Assembly (NCBI GenBank): GCA_036652735.1 | Contig: JAVVVI010000001.1 | Span: 1-64,000 of the forward strand | From: JAGOGN01 sp036652735 | GTDB lineage: Bacteria; Bacillota; Clostridia; Lachnospirales; Lachnospiraceae | DNA length: 64,000 nt | Direction of reading: 5' to 3' | Part shown: one piece after another, positions 9,268 through 18,233 of the stretch | Layout of the letters: every line of letters starts with the position of its first letter | Position numbering within the stretch: position 1 is the first letter of the stretch | Position numbers and translations under genes: made by a program | The notes under the pieces: generated by a model | The model's database searches: none | Seen by the model: only the letters and a program-made list of their open reading frames with translations | Told to the model about the DNA's origin: nothing

Positions 9268-10512
9268 TTATGCGCTTCGAACTTTTTTTCTTAAAATCTC
9301 TGCATCCTTACCTTCTACGGTCTCCTTTGTAATAATACACTTTGTAATATTCTCATCCGAAGGTACCTGATACATTAAATCCAGCATGGTGTTTTCCATA
9401 ATTGCTCTTAATCCTCTTGCACCTGTTTTTCTTTCTAGAGATTTTTCTGCAATTGCCCTCAATGCCTCTTTCTCAAACTCAAGCTCCACACCATCTAACT
9501 CAAATAACTTTGTGTACTGCTTTGTAAGGGAATTTTTTGGCTCTGTGAGAATTTGCAGCAAAGCAGATTCATCCAGTGCATTGAGTGCTACTGTCATTGG
9601 AACACGTCCAATAAATTCAGGTATCAATCCAAACTTTACAAAATCCTGAGGCAGTGCATGCTTTAATATTTCACCTACATTTTTCTGTTCCAATGCGGTA
9701 ATATTTGCATTAAATCCCATGGATTTCTGATCCATTCTTGCTTCTATGATTTTTTCCAGACCATCAAACGCTCCCCCACATATAAATAAAATATTTGTGG
9801 TGTCTATCGGTATTAATTCCTGCTGAGGATGCTTTCTTCCTCCCTGTGGTGGAACACTGGCAACGGTTCCTTCCAGTATTTTTAGCAGTGCCTGCTGAAC
9901 GCCTTCACCGGATACATCTCTGGTAATGGATACATTCTCAGACTTCTTTGTTATTTTGTCTATTTCATCAATATAAATAATTCCACACTGTGCACGATCT
10001 ACATCATAGTCCGCAGCCTGAATAATTTTCAATAATATATTTTCTACATCTTCACCTACATAACCTGCCTCTGTCAATGCCGTTGCATCTGCAATTGCAA
10101 ATGGTACATTCAAGATTTTTGCCATTGTCTGCGCTAATAGTGTTTTCCCCGATCCAGTTGGTCCCAATAGTAAAATATTACTTTTTTGTACTTCAACATC
10201 CAAATCTTTTTCTGCCATAACTCTCTTATAATGATTGTAAATTGCAACTGCCAATACTTTCTTGGCATCTTCCTGACCAATGACATATTCATCCAAAAAG
10301 GCTTTTAGTTCCTGCGGCTTATATAAATTAATATCCAACGCTTCTTTTGGTCCTACATCTTCAAACTCTTCTTCTATAATTTCTGAGCAAATATCAATAC
10401 AGTCATCACATATATATGCCCCACCGGGACCTGCAATTAACTTTCGAACCTGCTCCTGACTTTTCCCACAAAAGGAACATCTGATTTTATCGTCTACATT
10501 TTTTCCAGCCAT
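9268..10512 (-). CDS. clpX: ATP-dependent Clp protease ATP-binding subunit ClpX
   Basis: A 414-residue AAA+ unfoldase. It has an N-terminal C4 zinc finger (CSFCGKSQ then CDDCIDIC), Walker A GPTGSGKT near residue 117, Walker B IIYIDEIDK and the ClpP-docking IGF-type region. It delivers unfolded substrates to ClpP. It is separated from clpP by 109 bases that contain a strong palindrome. Confidence 0.96.
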   Translation of the reverse strand: MAGKNVDDKIRCSFCGKSQEQVRKLIAGPGGAYICDDCIDICSEIIEEEFEDVGPKEALDINLYKPQELKAFLDEYVIGQEDAKKVLAVAIYNHYKRVMAEKDLDVEVQKSNILLLGPTGSGKTLLAQTMAKILNVPFAIADATALTEAGYVGEDVENILLKIIQAADYDVDRAQCGIIYIDEIDKITKKSENVSITRDVSGEGVQQALLKILEGTVASVPPQGGRKHPQQELIPIDTTNILFICGGAFDGLEKIIEARMDQKSMGFNANITALEQKNVGEILKHALPQDFVKFGLIPEFIGRVPMTVALNALDESALLQILTEPKNSLTKQYTKLFELDGVELEFEKEALRAIAEKSLERKTGARGLRAIMENTMLDLMYQVPSDENITKCIITKETVEGKDAEILRKKVRSA

Positions 10513-10573
10513 GCTTTCACCTCGTTATTTTACATTTTAAAATTCTATACGCTTCTTACCCTATATGTTCTTA

Positions 10574-10601
10574 GGGACAGTGGCTGGTCGCTCACTGTCC
10601 C
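10574..10601. repeat. Perfect 9-bp palindrome in the clpP-clpX gap
   Basis: GGGACAGTG at 10574-10582 and its complement at 10593-10601 enclose a 10-base loop. No uridine run follows on the minus strand, so it does not look like a standard terminator. G/C runs flank it. It resembles a dispersed REP-type element or an mRNA-processing hairpin that could set clpP and clpX levels separately. Confidence 0.5.
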
Positions 10602-10621
10602 CCCATAAAAATCACATCTAA

Positions 10622-11203
10622 TTATCTGCTTGTTATGACACTGTCAATCAATCCATATGCCTTTGCTTCTTCTGCGGACATATAATTATCACGTTCCGTA
10701 TCAACCTCAATGACTTCCAATGGTTTACCCGTATTGGCTGCCAAAAGCTCATTTAACTGTTTTCTTGTCTTTAAAATATTGTCTGCAACGATTTTAATAT
10801 CCGTTGCCTGTCCCTTTGCTCCTCCCGATGGCTGATGAATCATAATCTCAGCATTCGGAAGTGCAAATCTCTTTCCCTTGGCTCCTCCCGCAAGCAGAAA
10901 TGCTCCCATACTTGCAGCCATTCCTATACAGGTAGTGGATACATCACACTTAATGTAATTCATGGTATCATAAATTGCGAGTCCTGCACTCACTACGCCC
11001 CCCGGAGAATTAATATACAGGTTAATATCTTTTTCTGTATTCTCAGATTCAAGGAACAATAATTGTGCAACAATAAGACTTGCCGTAGTTTCGTTTACTT
11101 CCTCACCTAAAAAAATAATTCTGTCTTTCAAAAGTCTAGAATAAATATCATAGGAACGTTCGCCCCTACTTGTTTGCTCAATGACATAAGGCACTAAACT
11201 CAT
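10622..11203 (-). CDS. clpP: ATP-dependent Clp protease proteolytic subunit ClpP
   Basis: A 193-residue serine protease with the catalytic serine in GMAASMGAF, histidine in MIHQPSGG and an aspartate downstream. It forms the tetradecameric chamber used with ClpX. The start codon overlaps the tig stop (TAATG), so it is translationally coupled to trigger factor. Confidence 0.97.
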   Translation of the reverse strand: MSLVPYVIEQTSRGERSYDIYSRLLKDRIIFLGEEVNETTASLIVAQLLFLESENTEKDINLYINSPGGVVSAGLAIYDTMNYIKCDVSTTCIGMAASMGAFLLAGGAKGKRFALPNAEIMIHQPSGGAKGQATDIKIVADNILKTRKQLNELLAANTGKPLEVIEVDTERDNYMSAEEAKAYGLIDSVITSR

Positions 11204-12582
11204 TATTCTTCATCTCCTTTTTTGATTGTCTTTTTAGTTGCTGTCTTTTTTGCTGCCGGCTTTTTTTCAGGTGCTTTCTTAGCCGTATCTTCTGCTTCCT
11301 TTTCCTTCATGTTCGATGTAACCAGCTCAACCGCTGCCTGAATTGCAAGATCTTTTTTCATGGATTCTTTTTCAGCATCTCCCATAAATTCTTTTAGTTT
11401 ATCTACTTCCATCTTATACATTTCCGCCATCTTTGCAAGTTCTGCTTCAATAGCTTCTTCTGTAACTTCTATTTTTTCTTCTTTTGCAATTGCTTCTAAA
11501 ACAAGACTGGATTGAATTCTTGTCATTGCTTCCGGTTTTACCTGCTCAAGTAAGGCTTCCATGTTTGTTCCTGTAAATTGGAAATACTGTTCCATGGATA
11601 ATCCCTGCTGGGACATTTGCTGAGCCATTCCATCTACCATATTACGACACTGGAACTCCAGCATTGCTTCCGGAATCTCCATTTGTGAATCATCAATAAT
11701 TGCTTGAATTGCTTCATCTTCTTTTGCACGTTTGGCTGCTGTTTCATTACTTTCAACCATTTTTGTGCGAACGCTCTCCTGATATTCTGCAAACGTATCA
11801 AATTCGGATACATCCTGTGCAAATTCATCATCTAACTCTGGAAGCTCTTTTCCCTTAATCTCATTGACTTTGACCTTAAACATTGCCGGTTTTCCAGCCA
11901 ATTCAGGTGCATGATATTCTTCCGGGAAAGTAACATTAATCTCAGCTTCGTCTCCAACCTTCATTCCAATCAACTGTTCTTCAAAGGTGTCAATAAAGGA
12001 ATGTGATCCAATGACTAAACTATGATTCTCGGCTTTTCCGCCTTCAAATGGTATTTCATCAACAAATCCCTCAAAATCAATTACAGTAGTATCTCCATCC
12101 TGTACCGGACGATCCTCCACACTAATGGTTCTGGCATTTGCTTCTCTTTCTTTCTCGATTTCCTTTGTTACTTCTTCATCTGAGACTGCTGTATCCACTT
12201 TTGTTACAGTCACACCTTTGTATTTTCCAAGTTTTACTTCCGGCTTTACAGCCACTTCCGCCGTAAAAATAAATGGCTTTCCTGATTCAAGCTGCACAAT
12301 ATCAATTGTTGGCTGTGAAACAATATCCAAGCCACTCTCATCCATTGCTTTTGGATATTCCTGTGGCATTAAAATATTAGCTGCTTCTTCATAAAAGACT
12401 TCTGTTCCATACATTTTTTCCACCATATTACGTGGAACTTTTCCCTTACGAAATCCAGGGAGACTAATGCTATTTTTCTGTTTCTGATATGCTGCTTCTA
12501 TCGCTTTCCCTAACTCTTCTGCCGCCACTTCAATGGTCAATTTTGCCATGTTCTTCTCTAAATTCTCAACTTTTACGCTCAT
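11203..12582 (-). CDS. tig: Trigger factor, ribosome-associated chaperone and peptidyl-prolyl isomerase
   Basis: A 459-residue protein with the N-terminal ribosome-binding domain (signature GFRKGKVPRNM near residue 45), an FKBP-type PPIase domain (about 160-245) and a helical C-terminal chaperone domain. After about residue 430 it ends in an unusual Lys/Ala/Thr-rich tail, likely disordered. It is the first gene of the run with clpP and clpX, linking nascent-chain folding with degradation. Confidence 0.95.
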   Translation of the reverse strand: MSVKVENLEKNMAKLTIEVAAEELGKAIEAAYQKQKNSISLPGFRKGKVPRNMVEKMYGTEVFYEEAANILMPQEYPKAMDESGLDIVSQPTIDIVQLESGKPFIFTAEVAVKPEVKLGKYKGVTVTKVDTAVSDEEVTKEIEKEREANARTISVEDRPVQDGDTTVIDFEGFVDEIPFEGGKAENHSLVIGSHSFIDTFEEQLIGMKVGDEAEINVTFPEEYHAPELAGKPAMFKVKVNEIKGKELPELDDEFAQDVSEFDTFAEYQESVRTKMVESNETAAKRAKEDEAIQAIIDDSQMEIPEAMLEFQCRNMVDGMAQQMSQQGLSMEQYFQFTGTNMEALLEQVKPEAMTRIQSSLVLEAIAKEEKIEVTEEAIEAELAKMAEMYKMEVDKLKEFMGDAEKESMKKDLAIQAAVELVTSNMKEKEAEDTAKKAPEKKPAAKKTATKKTIKKGDEE

Positions 12583-12656
12583 TCTAACGTTTTCCTCCTT
12601 GTATATACATCAAATGCGGACATACTTCCTCATTTTCATGCTACAGCCATTTTGAA

Positions 12657-12665
12657 ATTATATCA
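12657..12665 (-). promoter_or_regulatory. Extended -10 promoter of tig-clpP
   Basis: The minus strand carries TGATATAAT (12665-12657), a consensus -10 with the TGN extension, about 75 bases upstream of the tig start. No good -35 is visible at 17 bases, consistent with an extended -10 promoter. Confidence 0.5.
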
Positions 12666-12691
12666 TATCCCCGGTACAAATACCAGTACTT

Positions 12692-14479
12692 TTAGATGTT
12701 TTTAAACTGTGCCATATAAAGTTCATAATAATGCCCTTTTTTCTCAATGAGTTCCGTAGCTGTTCCCTGCTCTACAATTTGTCCATCATCTATTACAAAG
12801 ATTCGGTCTGCATTCTGTATTGTTGAAAGTCGATGGGCAATAACAAAGCTGGTTCTTCCATGGAGGAGTGCCTCAATTCCTTTTTGTACCAAAACCTCTG
12901 TATGGGTATCAATACTTGATGTTGCTTCATCCAGAATAAGAATCTTCGGCATAGAAATCATGGTTCTGGCAAATGCAATCAGCTGCCTCTGTCCAATGGA
13001 TAATCCTGCACCACGCTCTCTCAAATTGGTATCATAACCCTTTTCCATTCGCTCAATAAATTCATGTGCACTTACCGACTTCGCTGCTTCAATGACTTCT
13101 TCCATGGTTGCATCCATTTTACCATATCGAATGTTTTCCGCAACCGTTCCCTGGAATATAAAGTTGTCCTGAGTCATAACTCCCATTTGATTTCTTAAAC
13201 TCTGAATGGTTACTTTCTTTAAATCATGTCCGTCCACCAGAATCCGCCCTTCCTGTATATCATAAAATCGACTGAGAAGGTTCACAATTGTAGTCTTTCC
13301 TGCACCGGTTGGGCCTACCAGTGCAATTCGTTCTCCTGGCTTTGCGTGGAAGCTTACCTGTTTTAATACTTTGGTTTCATTTTCCGTACCAGAATCATAG
13401 GTAAAGGATACGTTGTCAAAAGTTACACTGCCTTCAATAGATGGAAGGTCTTGTGCTCCCTCTTCATCCACGATCTCCGGCTCCGTGTCCATAATCTCAA
13501 AAATTCTCTCTGCTGCTGAGATATTCGTAATAACCTGATTGTAAAATTGGGCCAGATTCATTACAGGCTCCCAAAACATACTAATATAAGTTCCAAATGC
13601 AACCAGCATACCAATGGATATCATGTCAAGTCCCAACCACTGAATACCTGCCCAATAAAGTACCATTGCACTAATGCCCCAGCAGGCGTCTACTACAGAT
13701 CCAAACATATCTGCAATTCGAACTGCATCCTTAAAGCTTTCCCGATGCTCATCTACCAAACCATCAAAGACTTGTTTCGTCTCTTTTTCCGCTGTAAAGC
13801 TTTGCACTACACTCATTCCTGAAATATCTTCATGGACATATGCATTCAGGTTTGATGCCTTTTTTCGGAATACCTGCCATCTTTTGTGGGATGCTTTATT
13901 CAGAATCCACACGGTGAAAATCATCAGTGGCAGGGAACACAGGGATGCAATTGCCAGTTTCCAGTCTTTGACCAGCATAATTCCCGCAACACCAATAATG
14001 GTACATAATCCCGGTATTAAGGTTGTGACTGCATTACTTAACACTCTCTTTAAAGAGTTTACATCACCGGTAATTCTTGCCAGAATCTTACCGGTAGGTC
14101 TTCCATCAAAAAAGGTGAAGGATAACGTCTGAATATGTTCATATAGTTCCTGACGAATCTCCAATAATATTTTGTTGGATACAATTGCCATAATGTACAT
14201 TCGTATCTTCACCATAATAATAAAAATCACGTTAATAATTACAACAAATACTCCCAGTCTCATAAGACCATTCATATCTTTTACAGCAAGATAATCGTCA
14301 ATTGCTTTCTCAATCAGCAATGGGTTAATTAATGAAATTGCTACTGATATTCCCATTACTAAAATAACAATGAGAACTTTTCCCTTGTATCTTCCCATAT
14401 ATTTAAACAGACGAAGAATTACCTTTGTCTTACTCATTACTGTTACTTTTTCATCCTCGCGGTAGGAATTAACTGCCAT
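12692..14479 (-). CDS. ABC exporter half-transporter (BmrD/MdlB type), second subunit
   Basis: A 595-residue fused membrane domain and ATPase: six helices in the first ~330 residues, Walker A GPTGAGKTT near residue 393, Walker B ILILDEAT. The signature reads LSIGQRQ instead of the canonical LSGGQ, as in asymmetric heterodimeric exporters with one degenerate site. It follows its partner (14481-16211) by one base with a GGAGGTGAG ribosome site. Substrate unknown; multidrug or antibiotic export is typical. See the leader at 16330-16501 for regulation. Confidence 0.88.
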   Translation of the reverse strand: MAVNSYREDEKVTVMSKTKVILRLFKYMGRYKGKVLIVILVMGISVAISLINPLLIEKAIDDYLAVKDMNGLMRLGVFVVIINVIFIIMVKIRMYIMAIVSNKILLEIRQELYEHIQTLSFTFFDGRPTGKILARITGDVNSLKRVLSNAVTTLIPGLCTIIGVAGIMLVKDWKLAIASLCSLPLMIFTVWILNKASHKRWQVFRKKASNLNAYVHEDISGMSVVQSFTAEKETKQVFDGLVDEHRESFKDAVRIADMFGSVVDACWGISAMVLYWAGIQWLGLDMISIGMLVAFGTYISMFWEPVMNLAQFYNQVITNISAAERIFEIMDTEPEIVDEEGAQDLPSIEGSVTFDNVSFTYDSGTENETKVLKQVSFHAKPGERIALVGPTGAGKTTIVNLLSRFYDIQEGRILVDGHDLKKVTIQSLRNQMGVMTQDNFIFQGTVAENIRYGKMDATMEEVIEAAKSVSAHEFIERMEKGYDTNLRERGAGLSIGQRQLIAFARTMISMPKILILDEATSSIDTHTEVLVQKGIEALLHGRTSFVIAHRLSTIQNADRIFVIDDGQIVEQGTATELIEKKGHYYELYMAQFKNI

Positions 14480-14480
14480 T

Positions 14481-16211
14481 TTAGCTCACCTCCAAAAAGT
14501 CGCCATACTGTGCCATATAGGTGTCATAATAAAATCCTTGTTTCTTTAATAACTCTTCATGCGTTCCTCGTTCTACAATCATTCCCTTGTCAAGGACAAT
14601 AATCTCATCTGCATTACGAACGGCTGAGATACGGTGTGCTACAATCATCTTGGTAATTCCCTTCACCTGTCCCAACGCTCTTTGAATCTCCAGTTCTGTT
14701 TCCATATCCAGGGCCGATGTGGAATCATCCAGTATTAAAATCGGACAATTCTTGGCAAAGGATCTTGCAATACTAATTCTCTGTTTTTGTCCTCCTGAAA
14801 GTCCAACTCCACGTTCGCCAATAACGGTATCATACTGCTCATCCATTTCCTCAATAAATTCACTGGCCTGAGCTAGTTTCGCTGCTGATTTAATCTGATC
14901 CATTCCAAGCTGATCGCGTTCTCCCATACAGATATTCTCCCGAATGGTATCTGAGAACAGGAATACATCCTGCATAACCGGTGAAATACTTCCCCTTAGC
15001 TGCTGAATCGTAAGTTCTCTTACATCCACGCCATCCAGTTTTACGCTGCCCTGGGTAACATCAAAGAAACGCTCCAAAAGATTAATAATTGAACTCTTTC
15101 CTGCACCTGTTGCCCCCATAATTCCTATGGTCTGCCCCGGTGCTACGTGGAAGGAGACATTCTGTAAAATTGCCTGATTTTCTCTATTAAAAGATACATT
15201 TTCAAAAGCAATATCGCCCTTTACCTGTGGTAAAACAACCGGATGTTCCGGATTTGTTATGGTTGCAGACTGTTGATATATTTTGTTGATTTTCTTATAA
15301 GATGCAACTACTGCTGAAATCTCATTGGTCATCTCTCCCAATACTTCCATTGGCCATACAATGTTACGGCAATACTGTACAAACGCAACCAATGCCCCAA
15401 GTGTCATCTCACCATGAATAACGGAAACCCCACCCACAACTATCATTAGAACCGGAAGCAGTTTTCCTACAAACTGAAAATAGGGATAAAATCTTACTAA
15501 CACAATGGACTGTTTTACATTTAATTTATAATACTCCTTATTCTTTTTTAAGAATTTCTGAATCTCAAAGTTTTCCTTTGTAAATGCTTTTACGGTACGT
15601 ACACCTGCAAGATTTTCCTCTGCAACCGTTGTTAATTCTGCATTTGTCTCACTGATATCCTCATATACCTGATCCAGCTTTTTCTCCATAATAATTGCCA
15701 ACGTCCCTAAAAAGATCATAACGGCCAGGGGAATCAGCGTTAATTTCCAGCTTAGGTTCACCATACAGAAGATTACCATTGATACATGGATAACCACTTC
15801 TATGGTAAGCATTCCAACCATTCCAAACGCGTCCCAGATTCGATCTACATCATCCTTCACCCTTGCCATTAACTCTCCGGTATTGGTTTTATCAAAATAA
15901 TCCATTGATAATCCCTGAATGTGTCGAAACAAATCTTTTCTAAGATCTGATCCTACGCTGCAGCCAACTGTATCAAATGTATATTCCTTAAAATATCCGC
16001 ATACGGCTCTTCCAAGTCCTATAATCAAAATACTAATCAGCAGCCATCCAAGCCAGCGGGTATCGCCTCCAATAATTACATCGTCCACAATACTCTTTGT
16101 AATCATTGGATACATCATGTCCAGGATAATCGCAGCTACCATACAAAAAACTGCAAACACTAATTTTTTCCAACATTTTTTTAAAAATTTTCCTAAATGA
16201 ATTTTCTCCAA
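14481..16211 (-). CDS. ABC exporter half-transporter (BmrC/MdlA type), first subunit
   Basis: A 576-residue ABC half-exporter: six helices, then Walker A GATGAGKSS near residue 377, canonical signature LSGGQKQ, but Walker B ends ILDDST, with aspartate in place of the catalytic glutamate. The degenerate site here complements the altered signature of the partner, a classic heterodimer pattern. The start is TTG behind GAGGAGG. It is the first gene after a leader ORF and attenuator, as in the drug-induced bmrB-bmrC-bmrD locus of Bacillus. Confidence 0.88.
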   Translation of the reverse strand: MEKIHLGKFLKKCWKKLVFAVFCMVAAIILDMMYPMITKSIVDDVIIGGDTRWLGWLLISILIIGLGRAVCGYFKEYTFDTVGCSVGSDLRKDLFRHIQGLSMDYFDKTNTGELMARVKDDVDRIWDAFGMVGMLTIEVVIHVSMVIFCMVNLSWKLTLIPLAVMIFLGTLAIIMEKKLDQVYEDISETNAELTTVAEENLAGVRTVKAFTKENFEIQKFLKKNKEYYKLNVKQSIVLVRFYPYFQFVGKLLPVLMIVVGGVSVIHGEMTLGALVAFVQYCRNIVWPMEVLGEMTNEISAVVASYKKINKIYQQSATITNPEHPVVLPQVKGDIAFENVSFNRENQAILQNVSFHVAPGQTIGIMGATGAGKSSIINLLERFFDVTQGSVKLDGVDVRELTIQQLRGSISPVMQDVFLFSDTIRENICMGERDQLGMDQIKSAAKLAQASEFIEEMDEQYDTVIGERGVGLSGGQKQRISIARSFAKNCPILILDDSTSALDMETELEIQRALGQVKGITKMIVAHRISAVRNADEIIVLDKGMIVERGTHEELLKKQGFYYDTYMAQYGDFLEVS

Positions 16212-16329
16212 ACTTTTTTCCTCCTCATTCTGTCATATGTATCCTTGTTGTCTTGTAAAACTCTCCTAAAGCGAGACTTCTAAGCCTTCGGGATGCTTGT
16301 TCTTCAACCGGTTCTTTCCATAAAGATAC

Positions 16330-16359
16330 AAAAAAAACCATGGTATCAATCACCACGGT
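16330..16359 (-). terminator. Rho-independent attenuator in the ABC-exporter leader
   Basis: On the minus strand, arms 16359-16352 and 16344-16337 form 8 pairs (one G-U) around a 7-base loop, followed by seven uridines (16336-16330). It lies between a small leader ORF and the exporter start, about 120 bases upstream of the TTG. It would stop transcripts before the exporter unless relieved. Confidence 0.75.
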
Positions 16360-16381
16360 CACCGAATTCGCTCAAAATTAT

Positions 16382-16407
16382 CGTTATCTGTCTTATGACA
16401 AACTACG
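16382..16407 (-). promoter_or_regulatory. Upstream leader hairpin, possible pause or antiterminator element
   Basis: Arms 16407-16397 and 16392-16382 form an 11-position stem with one mismatch and a 4-base loop. It begins two bases after the stop codon of the leader ORF, so a ribosome stalled near the end of the leader would cover its base. This suits ribosome-dependent attenuation; the alternative fold is not proven. Confidence 0.45.
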
Positions 16408-16408
16408 A

Positions 16409-16501
16409 TTAAGCTTCTGCTTCCAGAGAGGTAATTATACGCTTTCTAATTCCGCCTATAATGTTGTTACTTAAATTCCTGATCTGATTTATTATTAACA
16501 T
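16409..16501 (-). CDS. 30-residue leader peptide upstream of the ABC exporter
   Basis: An ATG ORF of 30 codons, rich in Ile, Asn and Arg, with a good ribosome site (GTGAGGT, 7 bases before the ATG). It begins MLIINQIRNLSNN and ends SLEAEA. I do not recognise a family. Position between promoter and terminator suggests a regulatory leader whose translation senses ribosome-acting drugs, by analogy with BmrB of Bacillus subtilis (inference). Confidence 0.6.
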   Translation of the reverse strand: MLIINQIRNLSNNIIGGIRKRIITSLEAEA

Positions 16502-16541
16502 TGTATTTACCTCACTTTCTTTTATTTTTTACTACCCTATA

Positions 16542-16570
16542 AGTTAACCATATTGAGAAATATTTGTCAA
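16542..16570 (-). promoter_or_regulatory. Promoter for the leader-exporter transcript
   Basis: A perfect minus-strand TTGACA (16570-16565) with TTAACT at the expected -10 place after 17 bases (16547-16542). The -10 is weak, which may fit an inducible unit. The leader ORF starts about 40 bases downstream. Confidence 0.45.
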
Positions 16571-16583
16571 GAATTATTTTCGC

Positions 16584-16611
16584 AAAAAAACAGAAGCCCT
16601 AAGACTTCTGT
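16584..16611 (-). terminator. Terminator of the SASP gene
   Basis: ACAGAAG (16590-16596) pairs with CTTCTGT (16605-16611), flanked by seven A on the left and T on the right. On the minus strand it ends in a U run 20 bases after the SASP stop. It can work in both directions and isolates the exporter unit. Confidence 0.8.
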
Positions 16612-16628
16612 TTTTATAACAACTGAGG

Positions 16629-16847
16629 TTACTGTCTGGATGACATTTCCTCTTCCTGTTTTTTAATCATTTTACGAACCATTTCTCCACCAATAGAACC
16701 TGCCTGAGCAGAAGTTAAGTCGCCGTTATATCCCTGTCTTAATGGTACTCCGATTTCAGATGCTACTTCTTCTTTAAAACGGCTCATTGCCTCTTTTGCC
16801 TGTGGATGTGCCATCTGGTTTTTTGAACTGTTATTTGTTCCATTCAT
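16629..16847 (-). CDS. Alpha/beta-type small acid-soluble spore protein (SASP)
   Basis: A 72-residue protein with the family signature around FKEEVASEIGVPL and a second block GDLTSAQAGSIGGEMVRKMI. SASPs coat spore DNA and are degraded by the GPR protease during germination; the first block contains the region of the GPR site. The gene is monocistronic, with GGAGGT ahead of ATG and its own terminator. It is direct evidence that the organism forms endospores. A forespore sigma-G promoter is expected but I could not place one with confidence. Confidence 0.93.
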   Translation of the reverse strand: MNGTNNSSKNQMAHPQAKEAMSRFKEEVASEIGVPLRQGYNGDLTSAQAGSIGGEMVRKMIKKQEEEMSSRQ

Positions 16848-16885
16848 TTGTTATACCTCCATAAAATACATTTTCATTTAAGTTC

Positions 16886-16910
16886 GATAAGCCAGTTGAA
16901 TTTGCTTATC
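16886..16910. repeat. Inverted repeat upstream of the SASP gene
   Basis: GATAAGC (16886-16892) and GCTTATC (16904-16910) form 7 pairs around 11 bases, between hutI and the SASP gene. No uridine run follows. It may be an operator or weak end structure of the hut transcript. Confidence 0.3.
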
Positions 16911-16978
16911 TAATGCTAGTATCTACGGGTTTCCAAATTTTATTATGGTAATTCCTGTCATCCATTTTTTTGGTAATT

Positions 16979-18232
16979 TTAACGTCTGTTATCGACTATA
17001 AATTCTCCATTTTTCATTACACGTTCCACCAGATTCATTCCGGTGCAATATGGAAGATACTGTATGGATGGCTGTTCCAAAAAGATGAGGTCCGCTGCTT
17101 TCCCTACTTCAATACTTCCCACACGATCCTCACGGTTCAATGCCGCTGCACCATTAATTGTTAAGGCTGTTATTACTTCCTCTATACTCATATGCATATA
17201 AATGCAAGCCAAAGAAATCATAAGTGGAATTGAACAGGTATGACAGCTTCCGGGATTGTAATCGGAAGCAATTGCGACTGCACAGCCCATGTCCACCATT
17301 TCTCTTCCTCTTGCATATTCTTCTGCTAAGCTAAATGCGGTTGCAGGCAGCAGCGTTGCTACAGTCTTACTTTCTGCCATTGCCTTAAGTCCCTGGTTAT
17401 TTGCTTTCAACAAATGATCCGCTGATTTGCATCCCTCCCTTGCTGCAAGCGCTGCTCCACCAAGATCAAACATCTCATCTGCATGCACTTTCAATTGAAA
17501 ACCAAGTTTTTTTGCGCCCTGCATATAGTATCCGGAATCTTCAACAGAAAACACATTTTTCTCGGTAAAAATATCTGCAAATTCTGCCAGATTTTGTTTT
17601 TGAACCTCCGGCATTACTTCCTTAAGCATATAATCAAGGAATTCTCTTTCTTTACCCTTATATTCTTTTGGAACACTGTGTGGTCCCAGGAAAGTTGAAA
17701 CTACATCCAGCACATGCTCTTTTCCAAGTTTTTTCATGATCCGGAGTTGTTTTAATTCCGTATCCTTGTCCAAACCATAGCCGCTTTTTCCTTCTACTGT
17801 GGTTACCCCATAGCTCATCATACGGTTCAGTCTGTCCCAGCCTGTTCTATACAGTTCTTCTTCCGAGGCTGCTTTTGTGGCGGTAACGGTGGACGCAATT
17901 CCACCGCCCCTTTCCATAATCGACATGTAACTGTCTCCTCGAAGTCTCCATGAGAATTCATCTGCCCGATATCCCCCAAAGACAAAATGTGTATGAGAAT
18001 CTACAAATCCCGGAAGAACTGCTTTTCCAGTGGCATCAATTACCTGAAAGCCTGTGGTATCCGGATAGTTCGCTTCTAATTCGTCTGTTGTTCCCACAAA
18101 CGTAATTCTGCCCTCTTCAACCACTACTGCTCCATCTGCAAGCAAGCCAATGTTGCTCATTTCTTTTCCAAATTTTGGTGCACTGCCCTTACAGGTTACT
18201 AATTCCGGGGCATGTTTAATCATATATTTCAT
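16979..18232 (-). CDS. hutI: Imidazolonepropionase
   Basis: A 417-residue amidohydrolase that opens 4-imidazolone-5-propanoate to N-formimino-L-glutamate, third step of histidine degradation. Metal-binding HTH is in VDSHTHFVFGG near residue 80; further ligands are in KVHADE, SADHL and ASDYNPG. It follows hutU at two bases and is the last hut gene here; no hutG or formiminotransferase is adjacent. Confidence 0.96.
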   Translation of the reverse strand: MKYMIKHAPELVTCKGSAPKFGKEMSNIGLLADGAVVVEEGRITFVGTTDELEANYPDTTGFQVIDATGKAVLPGFVDSHTHFVFGGYRADEFSWRLRGDSYMSIMERGGGIASTVTATKAASEEELYRTGWDRLNRMMSYGVTTVEGKSGYGLDKDTELKQLRIMKKLGKEHVLDVVSTFLGPHSVPKEYKGKEREFLDYMLKEVMPEVQKQNLAEFADIFTEKNVFSVEDSGYYMQGAKKLGFQLKVHADEMFDLGGAALAAREGCKSADHLLKANNQGLKAMAESKTVATLLPATAFSLAEEYARGREMVDMGCAVAIASDYNPGSCHTCSIPLMISLACIYMHMSIEEVITALTINGAAALNREDRVGSIEVGKAADLIFLEQPSIQYLPYCTGMNLVERVMKNGEFIVDNRR

Positions 18233-18233
18233 T

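Noticed and set aside
10574..10601. Rho-independent terminator between clpP and clpX
   Set aside because: No run of U follows the hairpin on the coding strand; listed instead as a palindrome.
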